A stretch of DNA of 64,000 nucleotides, taken from positions 1 to 64,000 of the forward strand of contig NZ_JARBAX010000002.1 in assembly GCF_028807635.1 (NCBI RefSeq), given 5' to 3'. Below, in pieces: positions 18,713-26,782 of this stretch. Within the stretch, counting starts at the first letter, position 1. Every line of letters begins with the position of its first letter. The DNA comes from Streptomyces spiramyceticus (GTDB lineage: Bacteria > Actinomycetota > Actinomycetes > Streptomycetales > Streptomycetaceae). A model generated the notes under the pieces. It was not told where the DNA came from and ran no database searches. It was given only the letters and a program-made list of their open reading frames with translations. The position numbers and the translations under genes were made by a program.

Positions 18713-19585
18713 ATGGCTGACTCGGCGGCGGCAGACGGGAAGGACGAGTGGGCGCGGCACTGGCAGTACCCGGGCGTGCCCGGCCTCGACCTGCTGCGGG
18801 CCCGCTACGTGAGCCATTTTTTCTCGCGCCACAGTCATGAGGGATTCGTCCTGGGCGCGGTCTTCCGGGGAATCGAGGACGTGATCATGCCGCAGGGCAC
18901 GATCCAGGCCCGTCCCGGCACCGTAGTCATGATCAACCCGGAGGTGCCGCACTCCGCCCGCGCCGGGGTTCCCGAAGGCTGGTCGTACGCCACGCTGTAC
19001 CCGTCGGCGCACGTCATCGCAGGCATCGCCGAGGAGATGACCACGCTTCGCGGTACGGCAGGTTTCGCCGAGACCATCGTCGAGGACCCGGACACCGCGC
19101 AGCTCATCCGCGCGGTGCACCAGGCGGCCGAGGAAGGCAACGCCCTCGCCGCCGACAGCCTGCTGCGTATCGCAGTGGCCCGGCTCCTGCGCCGGCACGG
19201 CCAGTCGCTGCCCGCCCGTACGCCGGTCGCCACCGGAGCGCGCACAGCGTCCCTGGCCAAGAGCCTCCTCCAGGAGCGCATGGCCGAGCCGCCGTCCCTG
19301 GAGCAGCTGGCCCGGGAGCTCGGCACGGGCCCCTTCTCGCTGCTGCGCGCCTTCAAGGCGGCGTACGGCATGCCGCCGCACACCTGGCTCACCAATGCGC
19401 GCGTGCGCACCGCCCGCCGGCTCCTGGAGGCCGGGATCGCGCCCGCCCAGGCCGCGGCCGCAGTCGGATTCACCGACCAGCCGCACCTGAACCGGCACTT
19501 CACCCGCATCGTCGGGGTGCCTCCGGGCGCCTACCAGCGGGAGCGTGCAAGAACGTACAAGACCGGCGACGACGGTCGGCCGTAG
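18713..19585 (+). CDS. AraC family transcriptional regulator
   Basis: 290 residues from the ATG at 18713. The N-terminal cupin sensor domain (about residues 15-170) contains 'HSHEGFVLGAVFRG' and 'NPEVPHSARAG'. The C-terminal double HTH (about 180-285) has 'PSLEQLARELGTGPFSLLRAF' and 'VGFTDQPHLNRHFTRIVGVPP' as key segments. It lies 10 bases before azlC in the same direction, so it is probably co-transcribed with, and the regulator of, the azlCD exporter. Ligand unknown; an amino acid is a reasonable guess. Confidence 0.9.
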   Translation: MADSAAADGKDEWARHWQYPGVPGLDLLRARYVSHFFSRHSHEGFVLGAVFRGIEDVIMPQGTIQARPGTVVMINPEVPHSARAGVPEGWSYATLYPSAHVIAGIAEEMTTLRGTAGFAETIVEDPDTAQLIRAVHQAAEEGNALAADSLLRIAVARLLRRHGQSLPARTPVATGARTASLAKSLLQERMAEPPSLEQLARELGTGPFSLLRAFKAAYGMPPHTWLTNARVRTARRLLEAGIAPAQAAAAVGFTDQPHLNRHFTRIVGVPPGAYQRERARTYKTGDDGRP

Positions 19586-19595
19586 TGTCCGGGCC

Positions 19596-20351
19596 GTGCC
19601 AGAAAAGACAGCATCCGCATCCACATCCGCAGGGATACGTGCAGAACCCGAACCCGAACCCAAGCCGGACAGTGCCGTCGTACGCGACGCACTGGGCGTG
19701 GGCGTCGCCGTCGGACTCTCCGGCTTCGCCTTCGGCGTGACCTCCGCGGGCGCGGGCCTCACTGTCCTCCAGACGTGTGCGCTCAGCCTCCTCGTCTTCA
19801 CCGGCGCCTCGCAGTTCGCCCTGGTCGGCGCCCTCGCTGCGGGCGGCAATCCCCTCACCGCGGCAGCCGGCGCCTTCTTCCTGGGCGTACGCAATGCCTT
19901 CTACGGCCTGCGCCTGTCCCAGCTGCTTGCCCTCCCGCGCTTTGTACGCCCCTTCGCCGCGCACTGGGTGATCGACGAGACCACTGCCGTAACCCTCGCG
20001 CAGCCCACCCGCCGTAGCGCCCGGCTCGGCTTCACCGTCACCGGACTGTCCCTGTACGTGCTGTGGAACCTCACCACGTTGCTCGGGGGCCTGGGTGCGG
20101 AGGCGATCGGTGACACCGACGTGTGGGGGCTGGACGCCGCCAGTCCCGCCGTCTTCCTCGCCCTCCTCGCGCCCATGCTCCGTACCACCATGGAGCGGGC
20201 TGTCGGGGGCCTCGCAGTCGTCCTGGCCCTCGGGCTGCTGCCGGTCCTCCCTGCCGGAGTGCCGGTGCTGGTCGCTGCACTCGCCGCTCCGGCCGTCCTG
20301 TACGTCCAGGGCCGCAGGACACGCAACACCGTCACGGAGGAGGCACGATGA
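19596..20351 (+). CDS. azlC: AzlC family branched-chain amino acid exporter subunit
   Basis: 251 residues from a GTG 10 bases after the AraC gene. A polar, Pro/Glu-rich start is followed by about seven membrane helices; 'FTGASQFALVGALAAGG' and 'LGVRNAFYGLRLS' are the AzlC signatures. Together with AzlD it forms a two-subunit exporter of branched-chain amino acids or analogues in the cytoplasmic membrane. Its stop overlaps the azlD start (ATGA), so the subunits are translationally coupled. Confidence 0.9.
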   Translation: MPEKTASASTSAGIRAEPEPEPKPDSAVVRDALGVGVAVGLSGFAFGVTSAGAGLTVLQTCALSLLVFTGASQFALVGALAAGGNPLTAAAGAFFLGVRNAFYGLRLSQLLALPRFVRPFAAHWVIDETTAVTLAQPTRRSARLGFTVTGLSLYVLWNLTTLLGGLGAEAIGDTDVWGLDAASPAVFLALLAPMLRTTMERAVGGLAVVLALGLLPVLPAGVPVLVAALAAPAVLYVQGRRTRNTVTEEAR

Positions 20352-20656
20352 GCGTCTGGATCGCGATCGGCGCGACCGCCGTCGGGTGTTACCTCGTCAA
20401 GCTGCTCGGTCTGCTGGTACCCGCCGGGGCACTGGAGCGACCGCTCGTGAAGCGGCTCGCCGCGCTCCTGCCCGTCGCCCTGCTGGCGGCGCTCACCGCC
20501 CAGCAGACCTTCAGCACCGGCCAGGAGCTGATGCTGGACGCCAGGGGCGCAGGGCTCGCGGCCGCCGCCCTCGCTCTTGTCCTGCGCGCCCCTTTCCTCG
20601 TCGTCGTAGGGGCGGCCGTGATCGTCACTGCGGGGGTACGGGCGATCGGCGGCTGA
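20348..20656 (+). CDS. azlD: AzlD domain exporter subunit
   Basis: 102 residues with GGAGGAG before the ATG. Four membrane helices; 'CYLVKLLGLLVPAGALERPLVKRL' in outline and 'LLPVALLAALTAQQTF' are typical of AzlD. It is the small partner of AzlC. Last gene of the araC-type regulator, azlC, azlD unit; it converges with the minus-strand gene ending at 20685. Confidence 0.9.
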   Translation: MSVWIAIGATAVGCYLVKLLGLLVPAGALERPLVKRLAALLPVALLAALTAQQTFSTGQELMLDARGAGLAAAALALVLRAPFLVVVGAAVIVTAGVRAIGG

Positions 20657-20684
20657 AGCTCGGCAGCCGAAGGGGGCCGATGGA

Positions 20685-21641
20685 TCAGCCGATAGGGCGC
20701 CCGTGAGCCCGCAGCGTCAGCAGCGCGTCGAGCGTCGCGATGGGCCGCGACTCCAGCGCGGTTCCCGGCGCCCACTCCCGCTGGGGGTGCCTCCCCTGCC
20801 GGGCTCCATGGGGGACGATCGGCCAGCCTCCGTCCTCCTGCTGCTCGGCCGCGAGGAAGTCGAGCGAGCGGTCCATCTCCTCGTCCGTGAACCAGCGGCG
20901 GGCCAGCGAGTGGGGCGTACGGACGTAGTCGTGCGGGAAGTCGTGCCTGCCCGGCGCGCACCCCGGCTCGTACCCTGGCGCGACCCGCCGGTCCCCGTCC
21001 CGCGCCGGATCCAGCACGGCGAGGCGCTGCTGCCGCACCAGCCGCCCCAGCCGGTCCGCCGCGGCCTCCGCCCGCGCCCGGTCGGGCACTCCGTCGAGGA
21101 AGGCGACCGCGGCCTGGACTTCGTACGGATGAGACTTCTCCAGGGCGTCGACTGCGGCCCAGCAGAAGTCCGTGGCCCTGAAGAGCCAGGCATGCCACAC
21201 CTCGCTGCGGTGCAGCAGCCCCACCACGGGTCCCGTTGCCAGAAGTTCGCTGGGAGGGTCGTCGACGACCGGGAGGAAGGGCGCCGTCGGCCGGCCGCGC
21301 TGGGAGGGGTGCACGATGGGCAGCGCCCCGTCCTTCGTCGAGACGTCCGAAAGGTAGCGGCACATCCGCTCCACCCGCAGGCCCTCGCAGCGGCCGATGG
21401 AGTCGAGGACGCGCATCGCATGCACAGTGTGCAGCGGCTGGCTGACCGGTCCGCGCAGATCGGGTTCGAGCGCGTGACCGTAGCCGCCGTCCGCGCCCTG
21501 ATAGGCAGCGAGCGCCGCTTCCACCGCGTCGGCGTCGCCGTCCAGGAAGTGGAACGCGAACCGCCGCTGTTCCAGCACGCGGGCCGTCAGCCAGATGAAC
21601 TGCTCGGCGCGGGCGAGAGGGGATGCTCCAGATCCAGCCAT
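20685..21641 (-). CDS. Alpha/alpha-toroid hypothetical protein (prenyltransferase-like repeats)
   Basis: 318 residues. Repeated 'DGGYGHALEPDLRG', 'DGALPIV' and 'DGGWPIV' segments resemble the QW-type repeats of the terpene cyclase/prenyltransferase toroid fold. No catalytic DxDD or zinc site is seen, so an enzyme function is not claimed. The family is widespread in Streptomyces as a conserved hypothetical protein. Between 'DGGWPI' and 'WAPGTALESRPIATL' lie 14 residues (V-P-H-G-A-R-Q-G-R-H-P-Q-R-E) encoded by DNA resembling an intergenic Streptomyces palindromic repeat; see findings. Confidence 0.75.
   Translation of the reverse strand: MAGSGASPLARAEQFIWLTARVLEQRRFAFHFLDGDADAVEAALAAYQGADGGYGHALEPDLRGPVSQPLHTVHAMRVLDSIGRCEGLRVERMCRYLSDVSTKDGALPIVHPSQRGRPTAPFLPVVDDPPSELLATGPVVGLLHRSEVWHAWLFRATDFCWAAVDALEKSHPYEVQAAVAFLDGVPDRARAEAAADRLGRLVRQQRLAVLDPARDGDRRVAPGYEPGCAPGRHDFPHDYVRTPHSLARRWFTDEEMDRSLDFLAAEQQEDGGWPIVPHGARQGRHPQREWAPGTALESRPIATLDALLTLRAHGRPIG
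20775..20816 (-). repeat. REP-like palindromic element inside a coding sequence
   Basis: 42 bases containing GCTGGGGGTGCCTCCCC and, 14 bases on, GGGGGAC (plus strand). The pattern CTGGGGG-n2-CCTCCC...GGGGGA is shared with the intergenic element at 57836-57880. The length is a multiple of three and the reading frame passes through it. Confidence 0.55.
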
Positions 21642-21720
21642 GGGACGACCGTAGGGCGGAAAGCGCTGTCGGCAAGGTCTACGGACAGGGCTGCACTCTC
21701 AGGGGCGCGATACTGGAGTC

Positions 21721-21915
21721 ATGCGGTTGACGATTTTCTGGGAGCGGATGGCGGACCACTTCGGTGCGGCGTACGCCGATTCCTTCGCCCGTGACCATGT
21801 GATGGCCGAACTCGGCGGCCGCACCGTGCACCAGGCCCTGGCGGCGGGATGGGAAGCCAGGGACGTGTGGCGCGGGGTCTGTTCCGCGATGAACATCCCC
21901 GCCGACAAGCGCTGA
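21721..21915 (+). CDS. DUF3046 family protein
   Basis: 64 residues, starting MRLTIFWERMADHFG. The short actinobacterial DUF3046 family has this 'FW..M...FG..YA.S.A.DHV...LGGRT...AL..G...R.VWRA.C' pattern across its whole length. Function unknown. It sits in front of the AI-2E permease gene and upstream of recA, as in other Streptomyces. Confidence 0.88.
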   Translation: MRLTIFWERMADHFGAAYADSFARDHVMAELGGRTVHQALAAGWEARDVWRGVCSAMNIPADKR

Positions 21916-21946
21916 CGCACAGGGCGCCCGGTCCGATGACACAGGC

Positions 21947-23161
21947 ATGGGCCAGACTTACCCCGTGGCACCCACCGACGAGTCCGCCAAGGACGCAGCT
22001 TCCCTGACCGCGCCCCCGCCCTCGGCCCCCACGGCGGGCGCCGGCCCGGCTCGTATGCCCCGGTGGCTGCCGCGGGCCATGGTGATCGCCCTCGCCCTCT
22101 ACGCCTGCTTCCAGCTCGGCAGCTGGGCCTTCCACCAGCTCGTCGGTCTGCTGATCAACATTCTGATCTCCTTCTTCCTGGCGCTCGCGATCGAGCCGGC
22201 CGTCGGCCGCATGGCAGCCCGCGGCATGCGCCGCGGGCTGGCCACCTTCCTGGTTTTCATGGGGGTGCTGGTCGCGGGGGCCGGCTTTGTCGTGCTGCTC
22301 GGCTCGATGCTGGCCGGCCAGATCATCGAGATGGTCGAGGACTTCCCCAAGTACCTCGACTCGGTGATCAGATGGATCAACGAGACCTTCCAGACGGAGC
22401 TTTCCCGGGTCGAGGTCCAGGACAGCCTGCTGAACTCCGACTGGCTGCGGAAGTACGTACAGAACAGCGCGACCGGTGTCCTGGACGTATCGGCGACCGT
22501 CCTCGGTGGGCTGTTCAAGCTGCTGACTATCTTCCTGTTCTCGTTCTACTTCGCCGCCGACGGGCCGCGACTGCGCCGCGCCCTGTGCTCCGTACTGCCG
22601 CCGTCCCGCCAGACCGAGGTGCTGCGCGCCTGGGAGATCGCGGTCGACAAGACGGGCGGCTACATCTACTCGCGCGGTCTGATGGCGCTCATCTCCGGAG
22701 TCGCGCACTACGTCCTGCTGGAAGCCCTCGACGTGCCGTACGCGCCCGCGCTCGCGGTGTGGGTGGGCCTGGTCTCGCAGTTCATCCCGACCATCGGTAC
22801 GTATCTGGCCGGCGCCCTGCCGATGCTGATCGCCTTCACGGTCAACCCCTGGTACGCGCTGTGGGTACTCGGATTCGTCGTGGTCTACCAGCAGTTCGAG
22901 AACTACGTGCTGCAGCCGAAGCTGACCGCCAAGACCGTCGACATCCACCCGGCGGTGGCCTTCGGCTCGGTCGTCGCCGGAACCGCGCTGATGGGCGCTG
23001 TCGGCGCGCTGATCGCGATTCCGGCGATCGCGACGCTGCAGGCATTTCTGGGCGCGTATGTGAAGCGGTACGACGTGACGGACGACCCGCGGGTGCACGG
23101 CAGGCGCACGCCACGACGCGGCGCCTCTCTCCTCACACGTCTGCGGCGCCGTGAGCCGTAG
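21947..23161 (+). CDS. AI-2E family transporter / PerM-like permease
   Basis: 404 residues. An N-terminal Pro/Ala-rich cytoplasmic segment is followed by paired helices at about residues 45-110, a cytoplasmic amphipathic domain with 'FPKYLDSVIRWINETF', and a block of helices from 185 to 365 with 'FIPTIGTYLAGALPMLIAF' and 'QQFENYVLQPKLTAKTVDIHP', the family signature. Members have been linked to AI-2 export or ion antiport; the substrate here is unknown. A GTG six codons downstream of the chosen ATG is an alternative start. The gene is followed directly by a histidine-kinase remnant on the other strand. Confidence 0.88.
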   Translation: MGQTYPVAPTDESAKDAASLTAPPPSAPTAGAGPARMPRWLPRAMVIALALYACFQLGSWAFHQLVGLLINILISFFLALAIEPAVGRMAARGMRRGLATFLVFMGVLVAGAGFVVLLGSMLAGQIIEMVEDFPKYLDSVIRWINETFQTELSRVEVQDSLLNSDWLRKYVQNSATGVLDVSATVLGGLFKLLTIFLFSFYFAADGPRLRRALCSVLPPSRQTEVLRAWEIAVDKTGGYIYSRGLMALISGVAHYVLLEALDVPYAPALAVWVGLVSQFIPTIGTYLAGALPMLIAFTVNPWYALWVLGFVVVYQQFENYVLQPKLTAKTVDIHPAVAFGSVVAGTALMGAVGALIAIPAIATLQAFLGAYVKRYDVTDDPRVHGRRTPRRGASLLTRLRRREP

Positions 23162-23420
23162 GCCAGGAGCAGCACCGGCAGGTCGACGCTGCTGACCGGG
23201 AAGTACGCCGCGCAGCACAGCAGGGTGACAACCGCGACGGGGACCGGCCACCGACGCCGCCACAGGAGGGCGGAGCATCCGACGGCGATGGGTCCCAGCC
23301 GCGCAGGAGCTGGCCGGGTGACTCGTACGCGTCCCGGTCGCGTACCAGGGTTCCGACGACCGTGACCAGGGCGACACCGGCCCCGACGGCGAGGGTCACG
23401 GTGCGCTGGGGGAGGGCCAT
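23162..23420 (-). pseudogene. Remnant of a sensor histidine kinase N-terminal membrane domain
   Basis: From an ATG at 23420 the minus strand reads 'MALPQRTVTLAVGAGVALVTVVGTLVRDRDAYE', then near 23290 the sense continues only in another frame as 'LGPIAVGCSALLWRRRWP' followed by 'VPVAVVTLLCCAAYFPV' and 'DLPVLLLAYGS'. The 'ALLWRRRWPVPV' helix pair is characteristic of the N-terminal membrane domain of actinobacterial NarL-type sensor kinases. The dimerisation and ATPase domains are absent: the sequence runs into the 3' end of the permease gene. One frameshift plus truncation indicates a decaying gene. Confidence 0.65.
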
Positions 23421-23471
23421 GACCCGAAGGATAGGTGGGAGCGAAGGCCTGGGCCGGTGGGCGTGGTGCGC

Positions 23472-23500
23472 TTGACACCGAAATCGAACATCCATTCTCA
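23472..23500 (+). promoter_or_regulatory. recA promoter with LexA-type operator
   Basis: TTGACA (23472-23477) is a good -35 element, with a possible -10 about 17 bases on. Between them lies TCGAACATCCATTCTC (23484-23499), which keeps the GAAC half of the actinobacterial SOS box TCGAAC-n4-GTTCGA and a degenerate second half; this motif is the one reported for Streptomyces recA. LexA bound here would block RNA polymerase. Confidence 0.75.
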
Positions 23501-23625
23501 TGGGTTCCGGCCCTGAAACCCCAAGGGTTTTCCACAGGCCAGACGGCCGCCGGGACGCATTGTCAGTGGCAGGGGTTAGCGTCATTGACGTGAAGCGATC
23601 GACTCAAGCAAATCGGGTGGAACCC

Positions 23626-24756
<1,131 letters not shown>

Positions 24757-24759
24757 ATC

Positions 24760-25356
24760 GTGACCCGGAGAACGGACTGGCCGGGAAGCGAAAGCGCGGA
24801 CGCAGAGGACAGCGGCAGCCCCGCCCCGTCGAGGGCCGGGAAGGGGTTGCCGCCTCAGGATCCGGCTGAGCAGGCGCGGGCGATCTGTCTGCGCCTGCTC
24901 ACCGGGACCGCGCGCACCCGCAAACAGCTCGCGGACGCCCTCCAGAAGCGGGGCATCCCCGAAGACGTGTCGGACGAGGTGCTGTCCCGCTTCGAAGAGG
25001 TCGGGCTCATCAACGACGCGGCTTTCGCGGATGCCTGGGTGGAGTCCCGCCACCACGGCCGCGGTCTGGCCCGACGGGCGCTCGCGCGGGAATTGCGAAC
25101 CAAGGGCGTGGACTCGGCCCTGATCGACGATGCGGTCGGGCAGCTCGACTCCGACCAGGAGGAAGAGAGAGCCCGGGAGCTCGTGGCCCGCAAACTGCGC
25201 TCCACCCGCGGCCTGGAGCGCGACCGCCGACTGCGCCGCCTGGCCGGCATGCTGGCCCGCAAGGGCTATCCCGAGGGCCTGGCCCTGCGGGTGGTCAGAC
25301 GAGCCCTGGAGGAAGAGGGCGAGGAAACGGACGACTTGGGCTACGACCCGCTCTAG
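24760..25356 (+). CDS. recX: RecA regulator RecX
   Basis: 198 residues from a GTG three bases after the recA stop. RecX triple-helix repeats are seen at 'ICLRLLTGTARTRKQLADAL', 'FADAWVESRHHGRGLARRAL' and 'LRVVRRALEEEGEE' (key segments). The first 40 residues are polar and poorly conserved. It binds RecA filaments and limits RecA activity; placement directly behind recA is the normal actinobacterial arrangement. Confidence 0.95.
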   Translation: MTRRTDWPGSESADAEDSGSPAPSRAGKGLPPQDPAEQARAICLRLLTGTARTRKQLADALQKRGIPEDVSDEVLSRFEEVGLINDAAFADAWVESRHHGRGLARRALARELRTKGVDSALIDDAVGQLDSDQEEERARELVARKLRSTRGLERDRRLRRLAGMLARKGYPEGLALRVVRRALEEEGEETDDLGYDPL

Positions 25357-25434
25357 CGCGTGCGGCGGACCTCTTCTGCTTTTCAATCTTCCCCGAACTT
25401 CGTCCAGGGAAGCCCCAGGGGGCTGGAGGTGTCC

Positions 25435-25510
25435 AGTCTCTCCGGCGTTTGAGAACCCACCTGTAGGGCGTCCGGGGGCCGGTCCTGGGTGGGGCTAACC
25501 CCCGGTCGAA
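25435..25510 (+). repeat. Dispersed Streptomyces intergenic element
   Basis: The stretch around TCCGGCGTTTGAGAAC and GCGTCCGGGGGCCGG resembles a sequence repeated in intergenic regions of many Streptomyces chromosomes (core recalled as CCGGCG-TTTGAGGAC...GTCCGGGGGC). Here it lies between recX and the convergent rhodanese gene. Recognition is from memory; only one copy is evident in this window. Confidence 0.4.
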
Positions 25511-25595
25511 GACGCAGGTCCGCTCCAGTGCACAGCACCTTGTGCACAGGAGATTGCGTGCGCATGGCACAGGAACCCGGCAGTGACCACGCACG

Positions 25596-25636
25596 GCGGT
25601 AAGGGGTGTCCTTCCAGGGAGGGCACCCCTTACCGC
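25596..25636 (-). terminator. Bidirectional hairpin at the rhodanese stop
   Basis: GCGGTAAGGGGTG and CACCCCTTACCGC form a perfect 13-bp stem. The TAA stop of the rhodanese gene is inside the right arm. It can serve both recX (plus) and the cysteine dioxygenase-rhodanese operon (minus). Confidence 0.8.
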
Positions 25637-26031
25637 ATCTCCCATGGAGCCACCGGCAGCCCCGCCGCACGCCAGGCCTGGAAACCGCCGTCGAGGTCCG
25701 TCGCCCGGCGCAGGCCCAACTGCCGCAGTGACGCGGCCGCGAGGCTCGATGCGTAGCCCTCGTTGCAGATCACCACGACCCGCAAATCATGGCTGGTTGC
25801 CTCCGGGGCCCGGTGGCTGCCTCGCGGATCGAGGCGCCACTCCAGCTCATTGCGCTCGACGACCAGCGCGCCCGGAATCAGCCCGTCCCGCTCGCGCAGG
25901 GCGGCGTACCGGATGTCCACCAGCAGGGCACCGGCCTCGGCCGCGTCGTGGGCCTCCTGCGGCCCGATGCGGTCGAGGCCCTCGCGGACCCGCTCCAGGA
26001 GTTCGTCAATGCCTACAGGTTCGCCGCTCAC
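25630..26031 (-). CDS. Rhodanese-like domain protein
   Basis: 133 residues from the GTG that overlaps the upstream gene's stop (GTGA), with GGAG five bases before; a second GTG two codons earlier is possible. Single rhodanese domain with active-site loop 'VVICNEGYASSLAA' containing the catalytic Cys. By family it carries sulfane sulfur as a persulfide. Coupling to a cysteine dioxygenase suggests handling of sulfur released in cysteine breakdown; the exact substrate is not evident. Confidence 0.88.
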   Translation of the reverse strand: MSGEPVGIDELLERVREGLDRIGPQEAHDAAEAGALLVDIRYAALRERDGLIPGALVVERNELEWRLDPRGSHRAPEATSHDLRVVVICNEGYASSLAAASLRQLGLRRATDLDGGFQAWRAAGLPVAPWEMR

Positions 26032-26585
26032 TGCCACTCCTCCGGATGCTCGACGTGCTCCAGGCGGAGTACGGCGCCCGTACGGCTGTAGCGCCGCATC
26101 ATCGGCAGCGGCGGGTAGTACGCGTGCACCGAGACGGCGTGCTCGTCCGTCGACTCGTTCAGTACCTGGTGCACGTGGTGGGCGCCGAAAGCCCGGCCCC
26201 GGCCGGCGGTCAAGTGGCGTTCCCGGTCCACCCCGTCGGCCAGTTCGAGCGTTTTCCAGCCCTCCGTCGGGATGCGCGCCGCGAGGGACTCCTCGCGCAG
26301 TGAGCCCGCCGCAGTGGCGAACGCACCCTGCGAGCCGCCGTGGTCGTGCCAGCCGGTGCCCGTGCCGGGCGGCCAGCCGATCAGCCAGGCCTCGCTCCCA
26401 CCCGGGCCTTCCAGACGCGACCATGTGCGCCCCTGGGGATCGAGCGGAAGGGAGGCCACGAGCGCGGCGTCCGCTGCGGTACGGCGCACGAATTCGAGCA
26501 GTTCAGCGGCAGAGGGTGGCGCACTTCGGGCCGCACTTCGGGCCGCGGTTCGGGGCACGGCAGATGTACGTACGGGAGAAGACAC
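26028..26585 (-). CDS. Cysteine dioxygenase family protein
   Basis: 185 residues from the GTG at 26585, preceded at six bases by AGGACGG; an upstream in-frame GTG has no ribosome site. Cupin fold with metal ligands in 'GTGWHDHGGSQGAF' and 'GAHHVHQVLNES'. The family oxidises cysteine to cysteine sulfinate with O2. The N-terminus is an Ala/Ser/Arg-rich stretch of about 30 residues. It is the first gene of a pair with the rhodanese gene and follows a Cys-rich leader peptide whose 3' codons are complementary to this gene's Shine-Dalgarno, so control by cysteine supply is likely. Confidence 0.82.
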   Translation of the reverse strand: MSSPVRTSAVPRTAARSAARSAPPSAAELLEFVRRTAADAALVASLPLDPQGRTWSRLEGPGGSEAWLIGWPPGTGTGWHDHGGSQGAFATAAGSLREESLAARIPTEGWKTLELADGVDRERHLTAGRGRAFGAHHVHQVLNESTDEHAVSVHAYYPPLPMMRRYSRTGAVLRLEHVEHPEEWQ

Positions 26586-26591
26586 AGGGGA

Positions 26592-26675
26592 CCGTCCTGA
26601 GGCAGTTCGCAGGAACGCGCGGCCGGAAAACGGCACGGCACAGCGCGGGGAGAAAAGGGCGAATCAGCAGGACGG
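26592..26675 (-). promoter_or_regulatory. Putative anti-SD/SD pairing between leader peptide and dioxygenase
   Basis: On the minus strand the last codons of the leader contain CCGTCCTG (26675-26668), the exact complement of CAGGACGG (26599-26592), which is the dioxygenase ribosome site. The two are 68 bases apart. Ribosomes on the leader would decide whether this GC-rich 8-bp pairing can form. Inferred from sequence only. Confidence 0.55.
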
Positions 26676-26711
26676 ACGACACACGCAGCCCGCATAGCGG
26701 ACGAGGTCCAT
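26664..26711 (-). CDS. 15-residue Cys-rich leader peptide (candidate cysteine attenuator)
   Basis: ATG-TGA frame encoding MDLVRYAGCVCRPSC, with an ideal GGAGGG ribosome site five bases upstream. Three of the last seven codons are Cys (TGC, TGT, TGC). It lies 78 bases before the cysteine dioxygenase start on the same strand. Cys-rich uORFs ahead of sulfur genes act as translational attenuators in actinobacteria. It is too short for standard gene callers. Confidence 0.7.
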   Translation of the reverse strand: MDLVRYAGCVCRPSC

Positions 26712-26782
26712 ATGGACCCTCCGCCACAGGCGCACATTGGTGTCGGTCACGCTCCGGAGTACACCATGCACGCCCGTGACGG

